A stretch of 64,000 bases of DNA from Natronosalvus halobius (GCF_024138145.1 NZ_CP099997.1:3449192-3513191); one strand, 5' to 3'; shown: positions 17,775 through 26,983, counted from the stretch's first letter. Notes: generated from the letters alone by a model not told the origin. Numbers and translations are program-made.

Positions 17775-19733
17775 ATGTCAGAACCCGAACCTGAATCCGA
17801 ATCCGCACCGCAATCGATCAACGTCGTCCTCCCCGACGGCTCCGAACTCGAGGTCGCTCCCGACGCCACCGTCCAGGACTGCGCCTACGAGATCGGCCCC
17901 GGCCTCGGTCGCGACACGGTCGCCGGCAAACTCGACGGCGAACTCGTCGCCAAGGAGGCCCCCGTTTACGACGAGGCGCGACTCGAGATCGTCACCGATC
18001 AGTCCGACGAGTACCTCGACGTACTCCGTCACTCCGCGGCCCACTGCCTGGCCCAGGCCGTCGAGCGCCACTTCGACGACGTGAAACTCGCCATCGGCCC
18101 GCCGACGGAGGAGGGCTTTTACTACGACTTCGACGACCTCGAGGTCGACGAGAGCGACTTCTCGGCACTCGAGGCCGAGATCGAGGACATCATCGAGGCC
18201 GATTACGACATCGAGCGCGAGGAAGTCCCGGTCGCGGAGGCCGAGGAGCGACTGGCCGACGAACCGTACAAACTCGAGTTGCTCGAGGAGTTAGCCGAGG
18301 AGGGCGAACAGGTCACCTTCTACAGCCAGGGCGAGTGGGAAGACCTCTGTGCCGGCCCGCACCTCGAGTCGACGGGCGAGATCGGCGTCGTCAAACTGCT
18401 CGAGATCGCGGGCGCCTACTGGCGCGGCGACGAGAAAAACCCGATGCAGACCCGGATCTACGGCACGGCCTTCGAGGACGAGAGCGACCTGGAGGACTAC
18501 CTCGAACGCCGCGAGGAGGCCAGAGAGCGCGACCACCGTAAGATCGGCAACGAGATGGACCTGTTCTCGATCCAGGACGTCACGGGGCCCGGACTCCCCC
18601 TCTACCATCCGCCGGGGAAGACGATCCTCCGAGAACTCGAGGGCTTCGTCGAGGACCTGAACGAGTCGGCAGGCTACGACTACGTCGAGACCCCCCACGT
18701 GTTCAAGACGGACCTCTGGCACAAGTCCGGCCACTACGAGAACTACGAGGACGACATGTTCATCTTCGACGTGGGCGACGACGAGTTCGGCCTCAAACCG
18801 ATGAACTGTCCTGGCCACGCCGCCATCTTCCAGGACCACTCCTGGAGCTACCGAGACCTGCCGATCCGATACGCCGAGAACGGGAAGGTCTACCGGAAGG
18901 AACAGCGCGGCGAACTCTCCGGCCTCTCGCGGGTCTGGGCGTTCACGATCGACGACGGCCACCTGTTCGTCCGCCCCGACCAGATCGAGCGCGAGGTCGA
19001 GGCCATCATGGACGTCATCGACGAGGTGCTCTCGACGTTCGACCTCGAGTACGAGGTCGCACTCGCGACGCGTCCCGAGAAGTCCGTGGGGGGCGACGAG
19101 ATCTGGGACAAAGCGGAGGCCCAGCTCGAGTCGGTCCTCGAGAAGCGAAACGTGGACTACGACCTCGAGGCCGGCGACGGCGCGTTCTACGGCCCGAAGA
19201 TCGACTACGCCTTCGAGGACGCCATCGGCCGCCACTGGGACGGCCCGACGGTTCAGCTGGACTTCAACATGCCAGAGCGCTTCGACCTCGACTACGTCGG
19301 CGAGGACAACGAGGCGCACGAGCCGGTCATGATCCACCGGGCGCTCTACGGCAGCTACGAGCGCTTCTTCATGATGCTCATCGAGCACTACGAGGGGAAC
19401 TTCCCGTTCTGGCTCGCCCCCGAGCAGGTTCGTGTGCTGCCCATCTCCGACGACAATCTCGGCTACGCCCACCGTGTCGCCAACGAGTTCGGCGACTTCC
19501 GCACGGAGGTCGACCACCGGGATAGCACGCTCGAGCGCAAGATCCGAGCGGCCCACGACGACCGCGTCCCCTACCAGATCATCGTCGGCGACAACGAGGA
19601 AGAAGCCGGGAACATCTCGGTCCGTGACCGCTTCGAGGACCAGGAGTACGACGTCGAGATCGACGAGTTCCGGGCCCATCTCGAGGCCGAGCGCGACGAG
19701 AAGCGCTCCGAACCGGACTTCCTTGCGGAGTAG
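17775..19733 (+). CDS. thrS: Threonyl-tRNA synthetase (bacterial-type)
   Basis: Charges tRNA-Thr (652 aa). The N-terminal TGS domain (about 15-75) is followed by the bacterial/eukaryotic-type N2 editing domain with HSAAH (about 85) and [13 protein letters not shown]. Next come the class II catalytic core (motif 2 [20 protein letters not shown]), zinc ligands C (MNCPGHAAI), H (DDGHLFV) and H ([13 protein letters not shown]), and an anticodon-binding domain at the C-terminus. Many archaea use a different, DTD-like editing domain; haloarchaea carry this bacterial-like form. It is divergent from mutS. Confidence 0.97.
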   Translation: MSEPEPESESAPQSINVVLPDGSELEVAPDATVQDCAYEIGPGLGRDTVAGKLDGELVAKEAPVYDEARLEIVTDQSDEYLDVLRHSAAHCLAQAVERHFDDVKLAIGPPTEEGFYYDFDDLEVDESDFSALEAEIEDIIEADYDIEREEVPVAEAEERLADEPYKLELLEELAEEGEQVTFYSQGEWEDLCAGPHLESTGEIGVVKLLEIAGAYWRGDEKNPMQTRIYGTAFEDESDLEDYLERREEARERDHRKIGNEMDLFSIQDVTGPGLPLYHPPGKTILRELEGFVEDLNESAGYDYVETPHVFKTDLWHKSGHYENYEDDMFIFDVGDDEFGLKPMNCPGHAAIFQDHSWSYRDLPIRYAENGKVYRKEQRGELSGLSRVWAFTIDDGHLFVRPDQIEREVEAIMDVIDEVLSTFDLEYEVALATRPEKSVGGDEIWDKAEAQLESVLEKRNVDYDLEAGDGAFYGPKIDYAFEDAIGRHWDGPTVQLDFNMPERFDLDYVGEDNEAHEPVMIHRALYGSYERFFMMLIEHYEGNFPFWLAPEQVRVLPISDDNLGYAHRVANEFGDFRTEVDHRDSTLERKIRAAHDDRVPYQIIVGDNEEEAGNISVRDRFEDQEYDVEIDEFRAHLEAERDEKRSEPDFLAE

Positions 19734-19737
19734 GACT

Positions 19738-19748
19738 CGTTTTTTCGC
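19738..19748 (+). terminator. Oligo-T terminator of thrS
   Basis: A run of six T in CTCGTTTTTTCGC lies just after the thrS stop codon, the usual archaeal intrinsic termination signal. Confidence 0.5.
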
Positions 19749-19930
19749 TTGCGGCGGCGTTTCGGACTCGCTTTCGCCCGTATTCTCGTACTCGTTCTCG
19801 CTCCGCTCTCGACTCACTCTGGGTCAAGCCTCGACCCTCGAGTCCCGGACCTCGAGCGCCCTCCGTTTGCGTGCGGCGATCGCCTGTGGTCCACGTTTGT
19901 GGTGGTGTAGCAGGAGCTCGCCGATCGAAA

Positions 19931-19938
19931 TATACATA
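19931..19938 (+). promoter_or_regulatory. TATA box of the gfcR-like gene
   Basis: CGAAA (BRE-like) followed by TATACATA, centred about 28 nt before the ATG at 19962, predicts a leaderless mRNA and supports that start over an ATG-like codon 12 nt upstream. Confidence 0.6.
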
Positions 19939-19961
19939 CTTGTGGAATCGTGCTTACACGC

Positions 19962-20672
19962 ATGAACCGAGCCGAAAAAGCCGCGCTCCAGCTACGAGCG
20001 GTCGACGTGTTGCGAATGCTCAAGGAAACCCGGACGTACGACGAACTCGCCGAGGCGACCGGCCTGCCGGCGGGCGACCTCAATCGCTACGTCAACGGGC
20101 ACGTCCTCCCCGGAACCGAACGCGCCAGCGAGGTGGTCGAGGAGGTCGGCCGCGAGGCGCTAGCGGCCGAACTCGAGGCCCGCATCCAGGTCGACTCGGA
20201 AGGGTACGTCGACAACTCCGGGGCTGTCTTCGACCAGCCGTTTCTCGACCTCGCCGCACCCGTCGTGGCCGACGCGTTCGACTTCGAGCGCCCCGACGTC
20301 GTGTTGACGGCCGCCACCGACGGCATCACGCTGGCCGCCTCGCTCGCCAGCTACTACGGAACCCGGTGTGCGTACGCGAAAAAACGCAAGGAAACCGCCG
20401 TCGAGGACTTCTTCGAGGCCCGTGAACGCCTCGAGTCGGGCATCGAGCTCACCTACTACCTGCCGGCGGCCGCGATCGATCGCGACGACTCCGTCCTGGT
20501 CGTCGACGACCTGATCCGATCCGGCGAGACCCAGGAACTGCTCCTGGACATCGTCGAAACGGCAGAGGCGGAGGTCGCCGGGGTCTTCGCGCTCATCGCT
20601 GCTGGAAGCGACGGCATCGAGCGCGCAGAGGGTCGCACGGAGGCGCCGGTCGGGTCGTTGACGACGGTTTAA
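19962..20672 (+). CDS. gfcR: HTH-phosphoribosyltransferase regulator, GfcR-like
   Basis: A 236-aa protein with an N-terminal HTH (about 1-60: LRMLKETRTYDELAEATGLP) and a PRT domain with the PRPP-binding loop VLVVDDLIRSGET (about residue 180). The family was long annotated as orotate phosphoribosyltransferase-like. The Haloferax member was reported as GfcR, an activator of glucose/fructose breakdown by the semi-phosphorylated Entner-Doudoroff route. I infer a regulator rather than a pyrimidine enzyme because of the HTH. The TATA 28 nt upstream fixes the start. Confidence 0.8.
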   Translation: MNRAEKAALQLRAVDVLRMLKETRTYDELAEATGLPAGDLNRYVNGHVLPGTERASEVVEEVGREALAAELEARIQVDSEGYVDNSGAVFDQPFLDLAAPVVADAFDFERPDVVLTAATDGITLAASLASYYGTRCAYAKKRKETAVEDFFEARERLESGIELTYYLPAAAIDRDDSVLVVDDLIRSGETQELLLDIVETAEAEVAGVFALIAAGSDGIERAEGRTEAPVGSLTTV

Positions 20673-20824
20673 GGTTGGTTTTCGTTCTCGTTCTCTCTTC
20701 GCACTCTCGCTCTCTCCCGCTCTCACCTTCTCGCTCTCCCCCGCTCTCACCCTCTCCCTTCGCCCTCCTTTCGCTCTCTATCTTGCTTCCCCCTCACTCG
20801 ACCCACGCTTTCACCTCACTCGCC
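20673..20824 (+). terminator. Pyrimidine-rich termination tract between gfcR and cdd
   Basis: The gap between the two convergent genes is almost pure CT repeats (CTCTC and TCTCG runs) with short T tracts near 20679-20700. It probably ends gfcR transcription. I see no gene in it. Confidence 0.4.
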
Positions 20825-21217
20825 TCACTCGAGCATCTCTTCGGTGATCGTATTCGGCAGGAGTTCCCCGAGGGTGTACTCACTCGGCGGGTCGTCGTCG
20901 CCCTCGTCACAGCAGACGACGAGGTCGTCGTCGGCGAACTCCGCGAGCGTCTGGCGGCACATTCCACAGGGGGTAACACCGTCGCGCCGACCCGAACTGA
21001 CGGCGAGTCGGGCAAAGTCGCGATGGCCGTTCTTGACGGCTTCGGCGATGGCGACCTCCTCGGCGTGGAGGCTGTTGCTGTAGTTCGCGTTCTCGAGGTT
21101 ACAACCGACGAAGACCTCGCCGTCGGCGGTCTCGATCGCTGCGCCGACGGGGTACTTGGAATAGGGAACGTGGGCTCGAGACTGGACATCGCGGGCGGCC
21201 TCGATGAGTGAATCCAT
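20825..21217 (-). CDS. cdd: Cytidine deaminase
   Basis: Deaminates cytidine/deoxycytidine in pyrimidine salvage (130 aa). The zinc site is HAEEVAIAEA with the catalytic glutamate, plus PCGMCRQ. The N-terminal substrate motif YSKYPVGAA and NLENANYSN are intact. The size matches the small homotetrameric class. The gene is convergent with gfcR. Confidence 0.95.
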   Translation of the reverse strand: MDSLIEAARDVQSRAHVPYSKYPVGAAIETADGEVFVGCNLENANYSNSLHAEEVAIAEAVKNGHRDFARLAVSSGRRDGVTPCGMCRQTLAEFADDDLVVCCDEGDDDPPSEYTLGELLPNTITEEMLE

Positions 21218-21343
21218 GGCTGTGGCCCACGATTCGGCGGGGAGGTATCAAAGCGTTTCGTCGAGACCCGAACGGCTGCCATCGATTCCCACCGAGTGGG
21301 AGCCACTGGCAGGAGGTATGTGTTCACGGGGTGACGATTACGT

Positions 21344-21691
21344 ATGGGCCAGATCGCATCCGACGGACATCCGTGCGGTATCAGCGACGGGGAGGGTGGC
21401 TGCAACCCCGAGCAAATCGTCTCCCTCCTCTCCGAGGACACCGCCCGCGAGCTGTATCGCTACGCGGACGGCCCGACGACCGTCAGCGAGTTCACAGAGG
21501 CACTCGAGCTTCCGCTCAGCACGACCTACCGAACGGTCTCCCGACTCGAGGACGCCGGGCTGTTACGCTCGGTGAGTCGGACCGATCCAGCGAGGTACGT
21601 TCGCGCGGCCGATCACGTCTCTGTGAGCTACGATGACCCGATTCGGATCACGTGTGTACGCGGCGGATTGCCGCTGCACTGCGATCTGTAG
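21344..21691 (+). CDS. Small winged-helix regulator
   Basis: A 115-aa protein with one winged HTH (about 25-85). The recognition part is FTEALELPLSTTYRTVSRLEDAGLL, typical of ArsR/TrmB-like haloarchaeal regulators. Cysteines at the N-terminus (PCGISDGEGGC) and C-terminus (ITC...HCD) could bind metal or act as redox switches; this is inference. It is divergent from cdd. Confidence 0.8.
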   Translation: MGQIASDGHPCGISDGEGGCNPEQIVSLLSEDTARELYRYADGPTTVSEFTEALELPLSTTYRTVSRLEDAGLLRSVSRTDPARYVRAADHVSVSYDDPIRITCVRGGLPLHCDL

Positions 21692-21704
21692 ACTCGACCC
21701 TCCG

Positions 21705-21790
21705 TTTTTCACTCTGCTCTTTTCGCTCTGCCACTTTTCACTCTGCCACTTTTCACTCTGCTCTTTTCGCTCAGCTTTTTTCGCTTTGGC
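21705..21790 (+). terminator. Six-fold T-tract tandem repeat terminator
   Basis: Imperfect 12-15 bp units of the form TTTTCACTCTGCCAC repeat about six times after the small HTH gene. Each begins with four or more T. In archaea T tracts on the coding strand end transcription, so this is a multi-site terminator between two convergent genes. Confidence 0.55.
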
Positions 21791-21834
21791 TGACCGTTCT
21801 TCCGGACCGCTCTGGCGGCCACCCCACGATAGGG

Positions 21835-23220
21835 TCATCTCTGGTCGGCCACCGCCGACTCGATTACGTCACGTGCGTCCGAGACGAGCGCGTCGACGTC
21901 GTCGCTCTCGGCGTACAGGCGAACGTAGGGCTCGGTCCCGCTCGGGCGAACCAGCAGCCACGAGGCATCGGGGAACTCGAGGCGGACCCCGTAGTCGGTG
22001 TCGACCGTCACCTCGTCGAACGCCGCCGGCAGCGTCGACTCGAGTGTCGCCATCGCGGGGCTTTTCGCAGACTCCGGGCAGTCGACCGAGACCTTGCGGT
22101 AGGGTCGTTCGGTGACGGGGTCGCGCAGGGCCTCGAGCGATCCGGCCTCGAGGGTGAGCGCGCCGACGACGGCCGCGCTGGTGACGCCGTCGATCCAGCC
22201 ACCAGAGGCGGTGTGGATGTGTTTCCAGGGTTCGGCGGCGAAGACGACCTCGGTGTCCGCTGCGGTGTCATCTCCGGCCGCTGCTGCCTCGACCCGGGCG
22301 ATTCCCTCGTGGAGCGATCCCAGCCGAACTCGCTCGACGCGGCCGCCGGCTTCTCGAACGCACTCGTCGATTCTGGCGGAGGCGTTGGGCGTCGTGACGA
22401 CGACTGGGTCGTCCGCACCACTCGTTTCGGCGTAGTGGGCGGCGACGACCGCCAGGACCGTGTCCTCGTGGACGACTTCGCCGTCGCCGTTCAGGACGAC
22501 GAGCCGGTCGGCATCTCCGTCGTGGGCGAGCCCCAGGTGGAACGAGCCCTCGGCCAGGAACGCCGAAAAGTCCGTCAGCGTCGCCGCGGTAGGCTTGCTC
22601 TCCCGGGCGGGGAAGTGACCGTCGACCGTCGCGTTGATCGCTACCACGTCTGCGCCGAGGACGTCGAGTACCTGCGGAGTCGCCAGCGCGCCGACGCCGT
22701 TGCCGCAGTCGACGGCGACCGACAGTCCCGCGAGTGGGCGGTCGTCCTCGTCGGGAAACCGCTCCTGGACATAGTTCACCACAGCCTGCCGGTACTGCTC
22801 GAGGACGTCGCCGCGTCGCGGTTTTCCCCACTCGTCCCACGGGGCGAGGTCGGGCGTTTCGACGACCGATTCGATCGCCTTCTCGGCCTCGCGGTCGTAC
22901 TCGACGCCGTCGACGAACAGTTTGATCCCGTTGTCGGCGGGCGGGTTGTGACTCGCGGTGACCATGACGCCGCGACGCCCCTGCGAGGCGAACGCGAGCG
23001 CGGGCGTCGGCACCTGGCCGACGCGTTCGACGTTCGATCCGGCGCTCTCGAGGCCGGCCTCGAGCGCTGCGGCCAGCGCGGGACCGGTCTCTCGGCCGTC
23101 CCGACCGACGACGAAGGAGTCACCTGGCGAGCCAGCGGCCTGGCCGACGGCGAGCGCGAGCGACGGCGTCACCGTGTCGGCGACGGGGCCGCGAATACCT
23201 GCGGTTCCAAAGAGGGTCAT
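21835..23220 (-). CDS. Phosphohexomutase (phosphomannomutase/phosphoglucomutase family)
   Basis: Interconverts hexose 1- and 6-phosphates (461 aa). The start MTLFGTAGIRG is the family N-terminus and sets the ATG at 23220. TASHNPPADNG holds the phosphoserine, DGDADR binds Mg2+, and RPSGTEPYVRLYAES is the phosphate-binding loop. Substrate specificity (mannose, glucose or glucosamine) cannot be told. Haloarchaea have several paralogues. Confidence 0.93.
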   Translation of the reverse strand: MTLFGTAGIRGPVADTVTPSLALAVGQAAGSPGDSFVVGRDGRETGPALAAALEAGLESAGSNVERVGQVPTPALAFASQGRRGVMVTASHNPPADNGIKLFVDGVEYDREAEKAIESVVETPDLAPWDEWGKPRRGDVLEQYRQAVVNYVQERFPDEDDRPLAGLSVAVDCGNGVGALATPQVLDVLGADVVAINATVDGHFPARESKPTAATLTDFSAFLAEGSFHLGLAHDGDADRLVVLNGDGEVVHEDTVLAVVAAHYAETSGADDPVVVTTPNASARIDECVREAGGRVERVRLGSLHEGIARVEAAAAGDDTAADTEVVFAAEPWKHIHTASGGWIDGVTSAAVVGALTLEAGSLEALRDPVTERPYRKVSVDCPESAKSPAMATLESTLPAAFDEVTVDTDYGVRLEFPDASWLLVRPSGTEPYVRLYAESDDVDALVSDARDVIESAVADQR

Positions 23221-23417
23221 GCGGGTGTGTTGCTCGAGGAGGTACTTAGCGACACCGTCTCGGGGCGTTTCGTTGGCCGGCGTCGACAGCGCTACAAACC
23301 CGGGAGCCAGCACCCTCTCCCGGTCGGCGCGACTGCAGGCACCACGAATTTTGACGTCACCGATGGACTCTCACGTAATCCGACGAAAGTTCGTCAGCCA
23401 CCGAACGCTGGCAGGGA

Positions 23418-23599
23418 ATGACCGTCCGAATCGTCCAGTGCGACCAGAACGTCCAGTGCGACCAGAACGTCCAGTCGATTGATCGGGAACCGATCGTCGG
23501 CGAGATTGGCACCGTCATCGGCGACGACCTGAACGGGCTGAGGTCGAGGTGAAAAATGTGGTCGTCTGGCACGTCCTGGAGTTCGTCCCTGACGCGTAA
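23418..23599 (+). pseudogene. Frameshifted small protein with internal 18-bp duplication
   Basis: One frame gives MTVRIVQCDQNVQCDQNVQ followed by a segment with GEIGTVIGDDLNG, then stops at 23552. Another frame continues from near 23538 as AEVEVKNVVVWHVLEFVPDA and stops at 23599. Together they read as one plausible small beta-rich (SH3-like) protein of about 60 aa broken by a frameshift. A hexapeptide VQCDQN is duplicated by an 18-bp tandem repeat. The family is not recognised. It could instead be chance or a sequencing error. Confidence 0.4.
23433..23474. repeat. 18-bp tandem repeat, 2.3 copies
   Basis: GTCCAGTGCGACCAGAAC occurs twice in perfect tandem and then six more bases. The length is a multiple of three, so it keeps the frame of the broken small gene it lies in. 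Confidence 0.85.
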
Positions 23600-23744
23600 C
23601 TAGCGACCGCGCACTATCCCCTCGGCTGCGTAACTGCTTCCTGGCGAGACACAACGCAGGCCCCGGTAGAAAATCTCCTCGTAGTATCGAGTGTCTGCGT
23701 TTATCGAGACTCTCTACTTGTAGTCTGGCGCCCTGTTTAAAGGC

Positions 23745-24209
23745 ATGAGTAGGGGGCAAAGGGGGAGATGGCGATGGTCGAACGTCCCTGTCCCGGAATC
23801 GCACGTTGCCGGGCTACTCGTAGGGACGGTCGTCCACGTACTGAAGCCGTTGCGGTTGCTCGGGAACCAGCGACTCGCGCGGTCCGCAGGCTGGGGATTG
23901 ACCGGGATTGGCCTGCTGATCATCGGGTGGGCGGTACGAACGGTTGGCGGGTCGGAACTGGGCGGTGAGAGGCCCGCGGTGCTCGTGACGACCGGACCGT
24001 ACGCGTTCAGTCGCAACCCGATGTACGTCGGGTGGACGGCGTTGTATCTGGGGATCGCATTGCTTCTGAACACCGCGTGGCTGCTCGTCGTACTCCCAGT
24101 CGTGCTGTCTACCGTTCACCTGGTCGTCCGACGCGAGGAACGTTCGCTGGAACGTGAATTCGAAGACGCGTATCGCGCCTACCGGCGCGACGTTCGTCGA
24201 TATCTCTAG
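23745..24209 (+). CDS. Isoprenylcysteine methyltransferase-like membrane protein
   Basis: A 154-aa membrane protein of the ICMT/PEMT-like methyltransferase group. GPYAFSRNPMYVGW and the C-terminal EERSLEREFEDAYRAYRRDV form the AdoMet- and phospholipid-facing motifs seen in this family. Three to four membrane helices lie between residues 15 and 130. The substrate is unknown: lipid or small-molecule methylation are options. The start is the ATG at 23745; an in-frame start further downstream is possible. Confidence 0.8.
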   Translation: MSRGQRGRWRWSNVPVPESHVAGLLVGTVVHVLKPLRLLGNQRLARSAGWGLTGIGLLIIGWAVRTVGGSELGGERPAVLVTTGPYAFSRNPMYVGWTALYLGIALLLNTAWLLVVLPVVLSTVHLVVRREERSLEREFEDAYRAYRRDVRRYL

Positions 24210-24336
24210 ACGAGGAACGCGTCGTCGATACAACCACCCGCTATCGGCTGGCTAAATGTTTCTCTAGCCGCCTGAGCGGACGGAGGAACTGAACGCGTGC
24301 TCGATGGCAGTGTTCCCCGTCCTGATCCAGTCGATA

Positions 24337-25083
24337 TCATCGAACCACCTCCTGCCTGCCGGTCTCAACGTCCGCGAGTTGGACCCGGGAATCGCCAGAT
24401 CGCACCAGGGCGACACCGAACCAGAGGGTCCACAGGCTCATGACGATCGTGGACACCACCCAGACGAGACCGCCCAGGGCGATTCCGAGCAGCAGTCCCA
24501 GAACGACGAACCCCACGAAGGCCGCGACCCCCGCAACGGCACCAATCCACGATGCCCAAACGGACGTCACTGATTGGGCACTCCGGGCTTCGTTGCCGGC
24601 GATCACGGCGATAGCCGCTGCCAGGAAGCCGAATCCGATGGCTTTTCCTTCGGCGAAGAGCTGCCACGCCTCGAACGTCGCTGTGTCGCCGGCCACCGCG
24701 GCCTGGGTGATCACGGTGGCCTCTGCCACGGCGGTCGTCGTGACCCATAGTGAGCCTACGACCAGTACGGCCCACGCAGTCGTCGTCCACCAGTTCTGGG
24801 TGAGGCGCGATCGGGCCGTCAGCGTGATCAGCCCTGCCACTACGAAGAGGGTGAGGGCCATTGCAGCCGCCCAGTGGGCTGCCACCCACAGAGCGGGCCC
24901 GTCGGCGATGGTCGCCATAAACTCACCCATGTCAGGGGAGGGCGGCGGATGGAGGACGAGGCTCACGACGAAGAGAAGGGACCCGATCGCAAGCCACGCT
25001 CCTGCCACTCTCGTACTCGTGTCTGTAACCCCTCGGCTGGCTATCTCTTCATTCGTTCCTGTATTTCGATCTGATTCACTCAT
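24337..25083 (-). CDS. Six-helix membrane protein of unknown function
   Basis: A 248-aa protein, not recognised. A hydrophilic N-terminus (1-22) is followed by six to seven membrane helices, the first being VAGAWLAIGSLLFVVSLVLH with a conserved-looking HPPP just after it. The general pattern resembles DUF4386-like archaeal membrane proteins, but I cannot confirm this. The start is the ATG at 25083, with a palindromic TATA region about 50 nt upstream. Confidence 0.65.
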   Translation of the reverse strand: MSESDRNTGTNEEIASRGVTDTSTRVAGAWLAIGSLLFVVSLVLHPPPSPDMGEFMATIADGPALWVAAHWAAAMALTLFVVAGLITLTARSRLTQNWWTTTAWAVLVVGSLWVTTTAVAEATVITQAAVAGDTATFEAWQLFAEGKAIGFGFLAAAIAVIAGNEARSAQSVTSVWASWIGAVAGVAAFVGFVVLGLLLGIALGGLVWVVSTIVMSLWTLWFGVALVRSGDSRVQLADVETGRQEVVR

Positions 25084-25129
25084 GGTGCCTCGCTTCGTGC
25101 TACGCGCCGCGAAGACCTGTAGCTATCTC

Positions 25130-25143
25130 GTGAAATATTTCAC
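25130..25143. promoter_or_regulatory. 14-bp palindrome centred on a TATA box
   Basis: GTGAAATATTTCAC is a perfect palindrome whose centre AAATATTT can serve as a TATA box about 50 nt before the membrane-protein start at 25083. An operator that hides the TATA is a reasonable reading. The flanking gene on the other side ends here, so only one promoter is served. Confidence 0.5.
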
Positions 25144-25195
25144 CGCGTGAAAGTCGATTTCAGCTCGTGTGGTCGGATGCGGGGCCCCCTCCGAA

Positions 25196-26167
25196 TCACG
25201 CGAAGCGACGCTCGAGTTCGCTGAGCGTCTCCGTGATCTCCGTCTCGAGAAACGTCGCCATCTCGCGGGTGCCCTCGTCGATGCCGCGCTGGGTGGACAG
25301 GGAGTCGAGGTGGGACGCCGCCACGAACGCACAGTAGGCTGGCGCTCGTGCCTCGAACCCGTTCGAGAGGGGGCGCACCGACTCGTATCCGTCCCGGAAG
25401 ACGGCTTCCGCGTCCTCGGCCCCCTTCCACTGGGGGCCGTGAAATAGCGGAATCGCCGCCCGCCAGTAGTCCCACTCCCCGTCGCCGACCAGCGCGTGTT
25501 CGAAGTCGATGACGCACGACGGATCGGCGCCGCGAACGGAGACGTGTTCGGGGGTGAACCAGCCGTGGAGCAATGACGACTGTCGGCGGTCAGCATCGTC
25601 GAACCGCGACGCGTGACGCGCGAGGAACGCTCGAGCGTCGGCGACCACGCCCACGTACTCGGTGTTCGAGAGTGCGTCTTCGTACACCCCGAGGAGGTCG
25701 TCGAGCGCGTCGCTCCAGGTGGCGTCTGCCGGGGAATCAACCTCGAGACCGACGTTCGGGTCGGCCGGGTCGCCGTCGGTCGTCAGAAGCCCGGGGCGGT
25801 CGAACGTCGCCTCCTCGTGGAGTCGCGCGAGGGATCGACCGGCGACACGGAGCCACTCCCGCTCGAGTCGACGCGTCGCTGGGGGATCCTCGGGAGCGTC
25901 GTCCCGGTAGGCGGCGACGAATCCACCGGCTCCGACGGCGATAACCTTCGGAACGGGGACGTCGGTTTCCCGGCTCACGTACCGGAGCACGCGACCCTCG
26001 ACCGCAGCGTTCGCGCGGGGGCCGCGATCGACTTTCACCACCGCTCGCCGGCCGTCGACGCTGACTTCGTAGACGACGTGGGGTGCGACGGCGTGAATCT
26101 CGTCGAGCACCTGGTAGTCCGTCGCAGTCGACTCGAGCAGGTCGCGTCCGTGCTGCGGGAGTTCCAT
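25196..26167 (-). CDS. Degenerate aminoglycoside-phosphotransferase-like protein
   Basis: A 323-aa protein with the APH/choline kinase fold: an N-lobe with VVYEVSVDGRRAVVKVDRG (lysine 45) and a C-lobe ending in CVIDFEHALVGDGEWDYWR. The Brenner motif HGDxxxxN is replaced by H201-G-W203-F-T-P-E-H208-V, so both the catalytic Asp and the Mg-binding Asn are missing, while D221 of DFE is retained. It is probably an inactive or non-kinase member. No aminoglycoside resistance should be inferred. Confidence 0.8.
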   Translation of the reverse strand: MELPQHGRDLLESTATDYQVLDEIHAVAPHVVYEVSVDGRRAVVKVDRGPRANAAVEGRVLRYVSRETDVPVPKVIAVGAGGFVAAYRDDAPEDPPATRRLEREWLRVAGRSLARLHEEATFDRPGLLTTDGDPADPNVGLEVDSPADATWSDALDDLLGVYEDALSNTEYVGVVADARAFLARHASRFDDADRRQSSLLHGWFTPEHVSVRGADPSCVIDFEHALVGDGEWDYWRAAIPLFHGPQWKGAEDAEAVFRDGYESVRPLSNGFEARAPAYCAFVAASHLDSLSTQRGIDEGTREMATFLETEITETLSELERRFA

Positions 26168-26350
26168 CTGTGGTACTTCCTCGTTTCCGTACGGAAGAAG
26201 GGCTGACGGTACCGTTCACTGTTTCCGCAAGACCTATGGATATTTACGTGGTATTCGGGAACGAGCAATTAGCTCTCCTCGCTCCCGTAACGTCTTGTTC
26301 CCGTATTTGGTCTCGGTTTTCGTCCCGCAACTCGAGTGACGACCGGGTCG

Positions 26351-26983
26351 CTACCGATCCAGATACGCCACCGCCTCCTCGTCGCTCACCTGATCGAACC
26401 GGCGGTAGAACTGACCGACCGCGCGAAAGCTTGCCGGTGTCTGGAGTGCGACGACCGCGTCGGCTTCGTCTTCGAGCCTGGAAATCGAATCCGGCGAGCC
26501 GACGGGAACGGCGAGGGTGACGTGGGCTGCACCCGCCTCGCGTACCTGGCGCAGGCAGGCGATGGCCGTCGCCCCCGTCGCTACCCCGTCGTCGACCACG
26601 ACGACGCGCGATCCCTCGAGGTCAGGGAGCGTTCCCGCCTCGCCCTCGTCGCGATAGCGTGCCGCCTTCTTCGCCGCGTTTTCGGCTTCCCGCTCGCGCA
26701 CGTCCTCGAGGTAATCGCGGGAGACCGAGAGGTACTCGACGAGCGAGTCGTTGAGCCAGACTGCGCCGTCGCTCGCGACGGCTCCGATGGCGAGTTCGGG
26801 GTTCGACGGCGCGCCCATCTTTCGCGCGACGACGACGTCGAGGTCGGCCTCGAGCGCGTCGGCTACCGGCCGAGCGATGGGAAGGGCTCCACGCGGAATG
26901 CCGAGGACGACGTCGGCCTCGATACCCCGTCGCTCGAGTGCGGTGGCGAGCTGGTTTCCGGCGTCGGCTCTGTCCGCGAACAT
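26351..26983 (-). CDS. Phosphoribosyltransferase-family protein
   Basis: A 210-aa type I PRTase fold protein. The PRPP loop is VVVVDDGVATGATA (about residue 125). The N-terminal part VLGIPRGALPIARPVADALEAD and VARKMGAPSNPELAIGAVA is typical of the haloarchaeal and bacterial PRTase-domain proteins often found as orphan or stress genes. The start MFADRADAGNQL at 26983 is 30 bp downstream of the MacB permease stop, so co-transcription with the ABC pair is possible. The substrate base is unknown. Confidence 0.85.
   Translation of the reverse strand: MFADRADAGNQLATALERRGIEADVVLGIPRGALPIARPVADALEADLDVVVARKMGAPSNPELAIGAVASDGAVWLNDSLVEYLSVSRDYLEDVREREAENAAKKAARYRDEGEAGTLPDLEGSRVVVVDDGVATGATAIACLRQVREAGAAHVTLAVPVGSPDSISRLEDEADAVVALQTPASFRAVGQFYRRFDQVSDEEAVAYLDR

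Noticed and set aside
18291..19817. 508-codon minus-strand frame over thrS
   Set aside because: Shadow of the threonyl-tRNA synthetase, whose catalytic and zinc motifs are complete.
25196..26167. Aminoglycoside resistance
   Set aside because: The fold is APH-like, but the catalytic Asp and Asn are missing; the family mostly has other substrates.
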